Shown here: one piece after another, positions 1-5,054 of the stretch
Layout of the letters: each line of letters begins with the position of its first letter
Numbering within the stretch: the stretch's first letter is position 1
Source of the DNA: Solirubrobacterales bacterium
Lineage (GTDB): Bacteria; Actinomycetota; Thermoleophilia; Solirubrobacterales; Solirubrobacteraceae
NCBI GenBank assembly: GCA_013695395.1
Contig: JACDAP010000576.1
Coordinates: 1 to 5,054 of the forward strand
Length of the DNA: 5,054 bases
Direction: 5' to 3'
Position numbers and translations under genes: made by a program
The notes under the pieces: model-generated
Database searches by the model: none
Told to the model about the DNA's origin: nothing
Seen by the model: the letters and a program-made list of their open reading frames with translations, nothing else

Positions 1-107
1 GCGGTGACGAGCGTGCCGTGCGGGGCGCCGGCCAGGGCGAGCTTCCGGGCCCGCTCGTTCGTGGAGCTCGTCTGCCGCAGGTGCAGGTGCGGCGTCCCCA
101 GGCTCAC
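1..107 (-). CDS. birA: Biotin-[acetyl-CoA-carboxylase] ligase, N-terminal fragment (runs off the left edge)
   Basis: Only the first 35 codons are in the window; the gene continues beyond position 1. Reading from the GTG at 107-105 gives an N-terminus with HLHLRQTSSTNERARKLA and then GAPHGTLVTA. This matches the opening of the biotin ligase catalytic domain: the S-S-T-N segment before the first helix, then the G-x-x-x-G-T-L-V strand that leads to the biotin/ATP-binding GRGR loop, which is not in the window. The family activates biotin with ATP to biotinyl-AMP and transfers it to a lysine of the biotin carboxyl carrier protein in the cytoplasm. The catalytic domain starts within about ten residues of the N-terminus, so there is no room for the N-terminal helix-turn-helix of E. 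coli BirA. This should be a ligase without repressor function (inference). The GTG overlaps the stop of the upstream DUF62 gene (GTGA), implying co-transcription and coupled translation. It is shorter than the usual ORF cut-off and easy to miss. Confidence 0.85.
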   Translation of the reverse strand, partial: MSLGTPHLHLRQTSSTNERARKLALAGAPHGTLVT

Positions 108-904
108 GGGTTGATGCGGACCGCGTCGTCGAGCGAGAGGCCGAGGAGCTCCTGCGCCGACCCGCGGTTGACCGCGAGCGAGAGGGTCCGGTACGCGTCC
201 TGGTAGAGCAGCAGATCGCCCTCGGGCACATCGGCGAACGTGACCGCGTAGACGGCGCGCCGGGCGTTCACACCGACCGCGTGGCCGAGCCGCAGCCCGG
301 CGAAGGTGAGCTCCTCGTGCTCAACGTCCAGCGTGACGTTCCCGAAGCGATCGAAGGCGATCGCGTGCACGGTCAGGCCGCTCTCGTCGACCTCGGCCAA
401 GGGCATGTGCAACGGCTGGATCTCGTCCGCGTCGATCGGGTCACCGGCCTCCTCCAGTGGGGCTCCGGCAGCGAGCGCCGCAGCGACCGGAGCGAAGAGG
501 TCGCGGCCGTGGAAGGTGGCCGACACCGGTTCCAGGCGGTGGATGGAGCGGCTCACGTCGACCGCCTCCACGATGCCCCCGAACCGCTGGGCGGCCAGGG
601 AGAGCAGCCCGTTGTCGGGGCCCACGAGCAGCCGGTCCTCCTCGGCCGTGCGCACGGCCACGGCGCGTCGCTCGGTCCCGACGTTCGGATCGATCACCGC
701 CAGATGCACCCCGGCCGGGAGGTAGGGAAGGGCGCGACGGAGCAGCAGCGCTCCCGTGCGCACGTCGTGGCGCGGGATCCCGTGCGTGACGTCGATGACC
801 CGCGACTCGGGGGAGATCCCGGCGATCACCCCGTGGCAGACGCCCACGAAGTCGTCGTCGAGGCCGTAATCGGAGAGGAACGAGACCGGGCGGGGCGACA
901 GCAC
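104..904 (-). CDS. SAM hydroxide adenosyltransferase (DUF62 / SAM hydrolase family)
   Basis: The 266-residue protein belongs to the fluorinase/chlorinase-related family whose common members hydrolyse S-adenosylmethionine to adenosine and methionine with an activated water. Landmarks in order: the N-terminal SDYGLDDDFVG (residues 11-21, family pattern T-D-F-G-x-x-D), DPNVGTERR (72-80, usual D-P-G-V-G-T), GPDNGLL (95-101), TFHGRDLFAP (130-139), DRFGNVT (185-191) and the C-terminal LAVNRGSAQELLGL (243-256). The Asp-Arg-His triad described for the archaeal hydrolase fits D72, R79 and H132. The long insertion loop of the halogenases is not evident, and the length suits a hydrolase, so a halogenase is unlikely. 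The start is GTG at 904, only about seven residues before the first conserved motif. I see no Shine-Dalgarno there; a TAGACT hexamer six bases upstream would suit a leaderless transcript (inference). It is first in a pair with birA. Its physiological role is not settled in the family. Confidence 0.93.
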   Translation of the reverse strand: MLSPRPVSFLSDYGLDDDFVGVCHGVIAGISPESRVIDVTHGIPRHDVRTGALLLRRALPYLPAGVHLAVIDPNVGTERRAVAVRTAEEDRLLVGPDNGLLSLAAQRFGGIVEAVDVSRSIHRLEPVSATFHGRDLFAPVAAALAAGAPLEEAGDPIDADEIQPLHMPLAEVDESGLTVHAIAFDRFGNVTLDVEHEELTFAGLRLGHAVGVNARRAVYAVTFADVPEGDLLLYQDAYRTLSLAVNRGSAQELLGLSLDDAVRINP

Positions 905-947
905 GGCGCGAGTCTAGTCTGGGTCGGTATCCGGGTAGGAAGGTTCC
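905..947. promoter_or_regulatory. Divergent 43-bp intergenic region with overlapping -10-like hexamers
   Basis: The whole gap between the DUF62 start (904) and the small ORF start (948) is 43 bp, so promoters for both directions must lie here or inside the genes. The tandem repeat AGTCTAGTCT at 911-920 contains a TAnnnT hexamer on each strand: TAGTCT at 915-920 on plus and TAGACT at 916-911 on minus, sharing the bases at 915-916. The minus-strand hexamer ends six bases before the GTG, the spacing expected of a leaderless promoter. No convincing TTGACA-like -35 element is visible for either, so this rests on the -10 pattern and geometry alone. Confidence 0.35.
937..943 (+). promoter_or_regulatory. 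Shine-Dalgarno of the 54-residue acidic ORF
   Basis: AGGAAGG lies four bases before the ATG at 948, with its AGGA core seven bases away. It is the clearest ribosome binding site in the window. It is the main reason to treat the following short ORF as a real gene, and it fixes that gene's start. Confidence 0.7.
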
Positions 948-1112
948 ATGCCCGACGATCCGAAGCCCGAAGAGGCCCCTACCGGCCTACCCGACGAGGC
1001 CGAGCCGGAGCTCTCGCCGCTCGGGACCCCGGCCCCCGACTCCCAGCCGGAGCCGGGCGAGGAGGCCATGCCGGGCATCGCCACCGACGGCGATCCGCCG
1101 GACGCGGGCTGA
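948..1112 (+). CDS. Small acidic, proline-rich hypothetical protein (54 aa)
   Basis: I do not recognise a family. The ORF begins MPDDPKPEEAPTG and ends GDPPDAG before a TGA. It has 14 prolines and 15 Asp/Glu against a single Lys (K6), with no Arg, His, Cys or aromatic residue. It has no hydrophobic stretch, signal peptide or transmembrane segment. This predicts an intrinsically disordered, strongly negative, soluble peptide. Support for its being real: an ATG start with a well-placed AGGAAGG, a position filling an otherwise empty stretch, an uninterrupted frame, and divergence from the DUF62 gene across a 43-bp gap. Against: high-GC DNA easily gives Pro/Glu/Asp-rich open frames, and I cannot test conservation. 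It ends 81 bp from the convergent hemolysin III-like gene. Function unknown. It could be a small binding peptide or a charge-rich tail protein, but nothing in the sequence chooses between these. Confidence 0.6.
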   Translation: MPDDPKPEEAPTGLPDEAEPELSPLGTPAPDSQPEPGEEAMPGIATDGDPPDAG

Positions 1113-1193
1113 GGCTAGCCCCGGCTCACGGGCAAGGGGTTCAAGCGCTGTGGCTCGCGCGTCGCCCGCGCCGTGCAGAACCGTCAACCAGGT

Positions 1194-1895
1194 TCAGCCG
1201 GTCATGGAGGCGCGCAGCAGCACCCATCCGCTGAGGGCGGCGAAGTGCGTCGTCGCAGCGGCCACGACCAGCGCGTGGAAGAGCTCGTGGAAGCCGAAGA
1301 CGCGCGGCCATGGGTTCGGGCGTCGCAGGGCGTAGACGACCGCGCCGACGATGTAGAGGCCGGCACCGACTGCCAGCAGGATCAGCGGCGCGGTCGGCAG
1401 CCGCTCGAGGATCTGCGGCAGTCCGATCGTCGCCGCCAGTCCGGCCAGGACGTAGGCGGCGGCGACCAGGCCCCGGGGAGCGTCGATCCAGGACAGGCTG
1501 AGCGCGACCCCCGCTGCCGCGGCTGCCCACGCGAGGATCAACACCATCAGCTGGGTCGTGCCGGAGAGGACGAGGAGCGCAAGTGGGGTGCTCGAGGCGG
1601 CGATGAACACGAAGATCGTGCAGTGATCGAGGCGGCGCAGCGCCGGGCGCCAACGCGGATTCCAGCGCCAACGGTGATACAGGCCGCTGACCGCGAACAA
1701 GCCCAGCAGCGCTGCGCCGTAGAGCACCGCGCACAGCCGGTTGAGTGGCTCGGGGGCCAGGACGACGAGCACGACGCCGGCCGCCGCGGCGATGTATGCG
1801 CTGTAGAGGTGAGACACCCCACGCAGCAAGGGGACGATGTCCTCGCGTGTCGGATCGGCGGCAACGGCGGAGCGAGCGGGACGCATGCACCTCAC
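1194..1895 (-). CDS. trhA: Hemolysin III / PAQR family integral membrane protein (TrhA-like)
   Basis: The 233-residue protein is mostly hydrophobic, with about seven membrane helices at roughly 30-47, 53-72, 92-110, 114-132, 143-160, 170-189 and 203-226. The PAQR metal-site signatures are all present: SGLYHRW (S70, H74) after helix 2, LDHCTIF (D90, H91) opening helix 3, and the C-terminal PNPWPRVFGFHELFHALV with the HxxxH pair H203 and H207. This serine-histidine-aspartate-histidine set binds zinc in the adiponectin-receptor-like hydrolases and is conserved in bacterial Hly-III proteins. Bacterial members have been linked to membrane homeostasis rather than true haemolysis. The start is uncertain: GTG at 1895 (used here) or ATG at 1886. 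Both lie well before the domain, which begins near residue 20, and neither has a properly spaced Shine-Dalgarno. It is a single gene, convergent with the small ORF and divergent from the CheB-like gene, with no obvious functional partner in view. Confidence 0.9.
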   Translation of the reverse strand: MRCMRPARSAVAADPTREDIVPLLRGVSHLYSAYIAAAAGVVLVVLAPEPLNRLCAVLYGAALLGLFAVSGLYHRWRWNPRWRPALRRLDHCTIFVFIAASSTPLALLVLSGTTQLMVLILAWAAAAAGVALSLSWIDAPRGLVAAAYVLAGLAATIGLPQILERLPTAPLILLAVGAGLYIVGAVVYALRRPNPWPRVFGFHELFHALVVAAATTHFAALSGWVLLRASMTG

Positions 1896-1912
1896 CCGTA
1901 CCCGGGAACCCC

Positions 1913-1934
1913 CGGCTCCAAGTGCGCGGAGCCG
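1913..1934. repeat. Perfect 7-bp inverted repeat in the trhA/cheB divergent gap
   Basis: CGGCTCC at 1913-1919 and GGAGCCG at 1928-1934 are exact reverse complements separated by an 8-base spacer, AAGTGCGC. A smaller hairpin, CCGGG-AACC-CCCGG at 1902-1915, abuts and slightly overlaps it. The pair lies 18-39 bases upstream of the GTG of the hemolysin III-like gene and upstream of the CheB-like gene, so it could be an operator serving either gene or a leader hairpin. In DNA this GC-rich, a 7-bp dyad can arise by chance. Confidence 0.4.
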
Positions 1935-2027
1935 ACGAAGGCCGCGGCACCGGGGTTCGCGACCGGTCAGGTGAGGGCGCTAGCGTGCCTGTTCGGTGTC
2001 ACGATCGACCGTTCCGGCATCAGGCTC

Positions 2028-2621
2028 TTGAAGGCGGCGACTGCGCCGGCCTCGGTGATCGCGCTCGTCGCCTCAGTAGGCGGTCTCGAGGCGGTCGGAC
2101 AGGTGCTCGCAGGACTGCCCGGGACACTCGACGCGACGGTCCTCGTGCTCTTGCACCAGCAGCCCGACCGGACGGGCAATCTGGTGCATCTTCTCAGCGA
2201 GCGCTCGATCCTCCCGGTCAGCGCGGCCGAGGAAGCTCAGCGCCTGGGCTCCGGCGAGGTGCTCATCGCCCCAGCCGGAAAGCATCTCCTGATCGCCTCC
2301 GGGCCGACCGTCCGGTTGATCCTCTCGGGTGCCGCGCCGCCCAGCCGACCATCAGCCGATCTGCTGCTGACCAGCATGGCCCTCACGCTCGGGACCGAAG
2401 CGGTCGCCGTGGTGCTCAGCGGAAACGGCCACGACGGCGCGACCGGCGCCACCGCGATCCACGCCTTCGGCGGCACGGTGCTCGCGACCGACGAAGCCAC
2501 CTCACAGGTCTTCTCGATGCCCGACGCGACCATCCGTCGCGACCACGCGATCGATCACATCACCCCGCTGGAGGAGCTCCCCGCCCTACTGGTCGCGATC
2601 GTCAGCGGCACCACGGGCTGA
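2028..2621 (+). CDS. cheB: Stand-alone CheB-type protein-glutamate methylesterase domain
   Basis: From the TTG at 2028 the protein is 197 residues, which is one CheB catalytic domain and nothing else. The response-regulator receiver domain of classical CheB is absent. Features in order: ALVASVGGLEAV with the nucleophile S16, VLLHQQPDRTG with H43, GSGEVLIAPAGKHLL (74-88, the usual P-G-x-V-x-I-A-P-x), PSADLLLTSMA (108-118), VVLSGNGHDGATG with D136, GGTVLATDEATS (148-159) and MPDATIR (164-170). S16, H43 and D136 match the Ser-His-Asp triad of enteric CheB in order and spacing, so catalysis is expected. Oddities: the residue after the serine is V rather than the usual T, and the usual T-G-M-G reads S-G-N-G. 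The family hydrolyses glutamyl methyl esters on chemoreceptors (and deamidates glutamines), but no chemotaxis gene is in view, so the substrate is unknown. The start is uncertain: GTG 1971 and GTG 2055 are in frame, none has a good Shine-Dalgarno, and rare-looking codons (AGG, CTA) before 2028 argue against 1971. Its 3' end overlaps cobA-hemD. Confidence 0.85.
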   Translation: MKAATAPASVIALVASVGGLEAVGQVLAGLPGTLDATVLVLLHQQPDRTGNLVHLLSERSILPVSAAEEAQRLGSGEVLIAPAGKHLLIASGPTVRLILSGAAPPSRPSADLLLTSMALTLGTEAVAVVLSGNGHDGATGATAIHAFGGTVLATDEATSQVFSMPDATIRRDHAIDHITPLEELPALLVAIVSGTTG

Positions 2622-4151
2622 GACGTCGGCCAGGAGCGCGGCGACCACCCCGTCCGGCGTGTGGTCGCAGGCCTCGACATCGACCTCGCGACCGAGGGCC
2701 CGGATGGCGTCGCTCGTGACCGGGCCGATCGAGACGATGCGCGGGCCGTCGAGCGTTCCTGCGCTCTCGTGCAGGTACCGGGCGCTCGAGGCGCTCGTGA
2801 AGAGCACGTAGTCGGCGCCGAGCGCGGCCTCGCGTTCCTCCGCGGTGAGCGCCTCGGCGACCGTGCGGTAAAGAGGGAGCACGTCCACCTGCGCACCCTC
2901 AGCGCGGAGCCCGTCGGGGAGCACCTCGCGGGCTTCCTCCGCCCGCGGGATGAGGACCCGGCCCCACGGGCCGCGGGCGGTGAGTTCCTCGAGGACGGAT
3001 TCGGAGATCGAGCGCGGCGGGACGATGTCGGCGGCGATGCCGTGGCGGCGGAGCTCTGCCACGGTGCCCGGGCCGATCGCGGCGACTGTCGTCCCGGACA
3101 GCACCCGGGCGTCGGCCACGCCCGCGAAGAACTGCGTGACCGCGTTCACGGAGGTGAAGACGACGAGGCCGTAGGGATCCAGGGCCGGAATCTCCGTGTC
3201 GAGCGGCTCGATCCGGATCGCCGGCGCCTCGATGACCGAGGCACCGAGGCCGGCGAGCGTCGCGGCGATGCCGCTGGCCTGGGCGCGGGCGCGGGTCACG
3301 GCGATCCGGAGGCCCCCGAGGGGCCGGGCCTCCGACAACCAGCCGAGCTCGTCGTGGAGCGCGGCGACACCGCCGACGACGGTGATCGCAGGCGCGCGGA
3401 TCTCGGCGTCGCGTACGCGCTCCGCGATGTCCGCGAGGGTGCCGCGGACCGAGCGCTGGTCGCCGTAGGTGCCGCGCATGATCACGGCGGCGGGCTCGTC
3501 GGCCGGGCGCCCGCCGGCGACGAGCTGCTCGGCGATCCGATCGAGCGTGCGGATCCCCATGTAGAAGCAGAGGGTTCCCGGGAAGGCGGCGAGCGCCGGC
3601 CAGTCGATCAGGGTCTCGGGCTTGTCGGGGTCCTCGTGGCCGGTCACGAACGCGACGGCGCTCGTGACGCCGCGCTGGGTGACGGGGATGCCGGCGTAGG
3701 CCGGAGCGGCGATCCCGCTGGTCACCGCGGGGACGACCTCGAACGGCACGCCCGCCGCCACGCAGGCCAGGGCCTCCTCGCCGCCCCGGCCGAAGACGAA
3801 CGGGTCGCCGCCCTTGAGCCTGACGACGGAGCGGCCGGCCCGCGCATGTTCGATCACCAGCGTGGTGGTGGTGTCCTGCGGGACCTGCTTGCCGCCGCCG
3901 ATCTTGCCGACGTCGATCAGCTCCGCGTCCGCTCGGGCGTCGACGAGCGCGCTCTCCGGGATGAGCTTGTCGAAGAGGATCACGTCGGCGCGGGCGATCA
4001 ACTCGACGGCCCGCACGGTCATCAGCCCGGGGTCGCCGGGGCCGGCGCCGACGAGGTACACGGTCCCCACTCCGGGCTGAGAGCGGATGGGCGTCCACCC
4101 TTCGGGCGCTGATCCGCGCTCACCGGACACAGGGGGCTCGGAGGCGCTCAT
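2586..4151 (-). CDS. cobA-hemD: Uroporphyrinogen-III C-methyltransferase / uroporphyrinogen-III synthase fusion
   Basis: The 521-residue protein joins two enzymes. Residues 30-270 are a SUMT/CobA methyltransferase: VYLVGAGPGDPGL (31-43, SAM-binding loop), VRLKGGDPFVFGRGGEE (110-126), VVPAVTSGIAAPAYAGIPVT (139-158), VTGHED (169-174), FYMGI (196-200) and VIMRGTYGDQR (223-233). It methylates uroporphyrinogen III at C2 and C7 with SAM to give precorrin-2, for siroheme and cobalamin. Residues 278-510 are HemD, which cyclises hydroxymethylbilane with inversion of ring D: LRIAVTRARAQASG (281-294), VFTSVNAVTQFF (331-342), AIGPGTVAELRRHGI (358-372), PLYRT (426-430), FTSASSARYL (451-460) and SIGPVTSDAIRALG (474-487). 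HemD is recognised by pattern because the family diverges strongly. No CysG-type dehydrogenase/chelatase domain is present. The ATG overlaps the hemC stop (ATGA). About 30 unconserved residues precede the first domain. The last 11 codons, counting the stop, run into the opposing CheB-like gene. Confidence 0.95.
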   Translation of the reverse strand: MSASEPPVSGERGSAPEGWTPIRSQPGVGTVYLVGAGPGDPGLMTVRAVELIARADVILFDKLIPESALVDARADAELIDVGKIGGGKQVPQDTTTTLVIEHARAGRSVVRLKGGDPFVFGRGGEEALACVAAGVPFEVVPAVTSGIAAPAYAGIPVTQRGVTSAVAFVTGHEDPDKPETLIDWPALAAFPGTLCFYMGIRTLDRIAEQLVAGGRPADEPAAVIMRGTYGDQRSVRGTLADIAERVRDAEIRAPAITVVGGVAALHDELGWLSEARPLGGLRIAVTRARAQASGIAATLAGLGASVIEAPAIRIEPLDTEIPALDPYGLVVFTSVNAVTQFFAGVADARVLSGTTVAAIGPGTVAELRRHGIAADIVPPRSISESVLEELTARGPWGRVLIPRAEEAREVLPDGLRAEGAQVDVLPLYRTVAEALTAEEREAALGADYVLFTSASSARYLHESAGTLDGPRIVSIGPVTSDAIRALGREVDVEACDHTPDGVVAALLADVSARGAADDRDQ

Positions 4152-4975
4152 CGGCCGAGCACCTCGTTCGCGCCCGCGCTCAGCAGCCGCTCGGCCAGGA
4201 GCGTCCCGAGCGCCTCGGGCTCCTCCGTGCTTCCCGCCACCACGAGCTCGTCGCGCAGCCAGGCGCTCCCGTCCTGCGCACCGACCCAGGCCCTGAACCG
4301 CTCGCCGTCGTAGTGGGCACCGACGGCGGTGTGGCAGTCGGCCTCGAGCGCGGCCACGCAGGCGCGCTCCGCGCGCAGCGCCGTCCAGGTCGCGGCGTGG
4401 GTGAAGCCGTCCGGGAGCGCGGTGTCGGACCGTGCCTGCACGACGACCGTCCCCTGCCCGGCGGCGGGAACGAGGTCGAGCGTCTCGCTGATCTCGCTCT
4501 TGCGCCCGAGCCGCTTCAACCCGGCGACCGCGAGCACGATCCCGTCGAACTCCCCGGCGGCGAGCTTGGCCAGACGGGTGTCGACGTTCCCGCGCACCTC
4601 GCGCACCTCGACCTCCGGCGCCGCCGCCCGGAGCTGCGCTGCGCGCCGCGGCGAGGCGGTTCCCAGCCGGGGGCCGAGGCTCCCGATCAGCGCGTCCCGC
4701 GGATCCTCGCGACGCGGCGCCCCGACCAGGGTGAGGCCCTCCGGCACGTCGCTCGGGACGTCCTTGGCGGAGTGGACGGCGAGGTCGATCCGTCCGTCGA
4801 GGAGTGCCTCGTCGAGCTCACGCACCCACTTCACCTTGTCCGGGAGGGCGCGGTCACGGTCACCGGTGGTGGTGACCACGACGAGCTCGCACGGCTGCCC
4901 GAGCTCACCGAGCAGCCCGGCGACCCAACGGGCTTGGGCGAGCGCCAGCGCGCTGCCCCGCGTCCCGATCCTCAC
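4148..4975 (-). CDS. hemC: Hydroxymethylbilane synthase (porphobilinogen deaminase)
   Basis: This cytoplasmic enzyme of 275 residues, slightly shorter than the E. coli protein, links four porphobilinogen units into linear hydroxymethylbilane. Motifs in order: RIGTRGSALALAQA (2-15), VTTTGDRD (34-41), DLAVHSAKDVPSDVP (64-78, with the catalytic aspartate D72), GTASPRRAAQL (105-115, arginines R110 and R111), VRGNVDTRLAKL (127-138), PAAGQGTVVVQAR (170-182) and AERACVAALEADCHTAVGAHY (202-222). C214 aligns with the cysteine that carries the dipyrromethane cofactor. Small departures from the consensus are GQGT for the usual GQGA and W50 where Phe is common. The GTG start at 4975 is well supported because RIGTRGSxLAxxQ normally follows immediately. 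That GTG overlaps the hemA stop (GTGA) and the TGA at 4148 overlaps the cobA-hemD ATG, so no separate ribosome binding sites are needed. Its product is the substrate of the HemD half of the next gene. Confidence 0.97.
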   Translation of the reverse strand: MRIGTRGSALALAQARWVAGLLGELGQPCELVVVTTTGDRDRALPDKVKWVRELDEALLDGRIDLAVHSAKDVPSDVPEGLTLVGAPRREDPRDALIGSLGPRLGTASPRRAAQLRAAAPEVEVREVRGNVDTRLAKLAAGEFDGIVLAVAGLKRLGRKSEISETLDLVPAAGQGTVVVQARSDTALPDGFTHAATWTALRAERACVAALEADCHTAVGAHYDGERFRAWVGAQDGSAWLRDELVVAGSTEEPEALGTLLAERLLSAGANEVLGR

Positions 4976-5054
4976 TTAGGCGTCAGCTGCGATTCGGCCG
5001 CACCGGTCAGGGCAGCTCCCTCGTCGAGCCCGAAGAGCTCGCGCAGCACGTGCA
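4972..5054 (-). CDS. hemA: Glutamyl-tRNA reductase, C-terminal fragment (runs off the right edge)
   Basis: Only the last 26 codons are in the window; reading starts two bases in, at 5052. They give HVLRELFGLDEGAALTG and end in QLTPK before the TGA at 4974-4972. The L-R-E-L-F-G-L-D segment resembles the closing helix of HemA, where the C-terminal dimerisation domain ends in a Leu-Phe-x-Leu motif, followed here by a short variable tail. The stop lies inside the hemC start (GTGA). HemA reduces glutamyl-tRNA to glutamate-1-semialdehyde with NADPH, the first committed step of C5-pathway tetrapyrrole synthesis. The identity rests on a short match plus position: hemA directly before hemC is a very common order. 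An unrelated protein ending in the same way cannot be fully excluded. Confidence 0.8.
   Translation of the reverse strand, partial: HVLRELFGLDEGAALTGAAESQLTPK

Noticed and set aside
104..904. Fluorinase/chlorinase rather than SAM hydrolase
   Set aside because: The protein is shorter than the halogenases, no extra loop is evident, and the D72-R79-H132 set fits the hydroxide-adding enzymes.
1157..1171. Possible bidirectional terminator: GCGCG-TCGCC-CGCGC in the gap between the small ORF and the PAQR gene
   Set aside because: The location between convergent genes is right, but the stem is only 5 bp, no T-tract follows on either strand, and such alternating GC stems are common in this DNA.
1113..1193. 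tRNA or small RNA in the 81-bp convergent gap
   Set aside because: A GGTTCAA-like stretch near 1137 briefly suggests a T-arm, but there is no matching acceptor or anticodon stem.
281..1234. 317-codon open frame on plus across the DUF62 gene
   Set aside because: It is antisense to conserved DUF62 motifs and overlaps the small acidic ORF in another frame. It has no family resemblance and no ribosome binding site.
1173..2621. 482-codon open frame on plus covering the CheB-like domain and everything upstream
   Set aside because: Only the last ~197 codons resemble a protein family. The upstream part is antisense to the well-supported hemolysin III-like gene and is a charged, Arg/Gln/Asp-rich low-quality translation typical of a shadow frame.
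2661..4112. 483-codon open frame on plus, antisense to cobA-hemD
   Set aside because: Its Arg/Gly/Asp/Ala-rich translation has no recognisable motif. It mirrors a gene with clear SUMT and HemD signatures, as expected from high-GC antisense frames.
4329..4979. 216-codon open frame on plus, antisense to hemC
   Set aside because: Ser/Arg/Ala-rich shadow of hemC, whose own motifs and cofactor cysteine are intact.

Overview
This is a high-GC, densely coded bacterial window with many GTG starts and repeated GTGA/ATGA stop-start overlaps. It suggests an actinobacterium. Gene content and GC richness would suit the Thermoleophilia/Solirubrobacterales, but I infer this from style and family resemblance and could not test it. 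There are five complete recognisable or well-supported genes plus one small unrecognised ORF and two genes cut by the window edges. No RNA genes, mobile elements, CRISPR arrays or phage genes are visible.

Layout. Positions 1-904 (minus strand) hold a SAM hydroxide adenosyltransferase (DUF62 family) followed by the first 35 codons of a biotin-protein ligase (birA) that starts inside the DUF62 stop codon (GTGA). A 43-bp divergent gap (905-947) separates this pair from a 54-residue, very acidic, proline-rich ORF on the plus strand (948-1112), which has a clear Shine-Dalgarno. An 81-bp convergent gap follows. A seven-helix hemolysin III/PAQR-family membrane protein lies on the minus strand (1194-1895). 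The next gap (1896-2027) is divergent and carries a perfect 7-bp inverted repeat. It leads to a plus-strand CheB-type methylesterase domain without a receiver domain (about 2028-2621).

The right half (2586-5054, minus strand) is a tetrapyrrole operon read in the order hemA (only its last 26 codons are in the window), hemC, cobA-hemD. Each stop overlaps the next start by 4 nt, so translation is probably coupled. HemA makes glutamate-1-semialdehyde from glutamyl-tRNA. HemC polymerises porphobilinogen to hydroxymethylbilane. The fused CobA-HemD closes the ring to uroporphyrinogen III and methylates part of it to precorrin-2, the branch to siroheme and cobalamin. hemB and hemL, needed between HemA and HemC, are not in view.

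The most notable points are the stand-alone CheB esterase with no chemotaxis genes nearby, its 36-bp tail-to-tail coding overlap with cobA-hemD, the small acidic ORF, and the divergent gap in which two -10-like hexamers on opposite strands overlap. I did not find convincing evidence for a new multi-gene system. These are second-look items in an otherwise housekeeping region.
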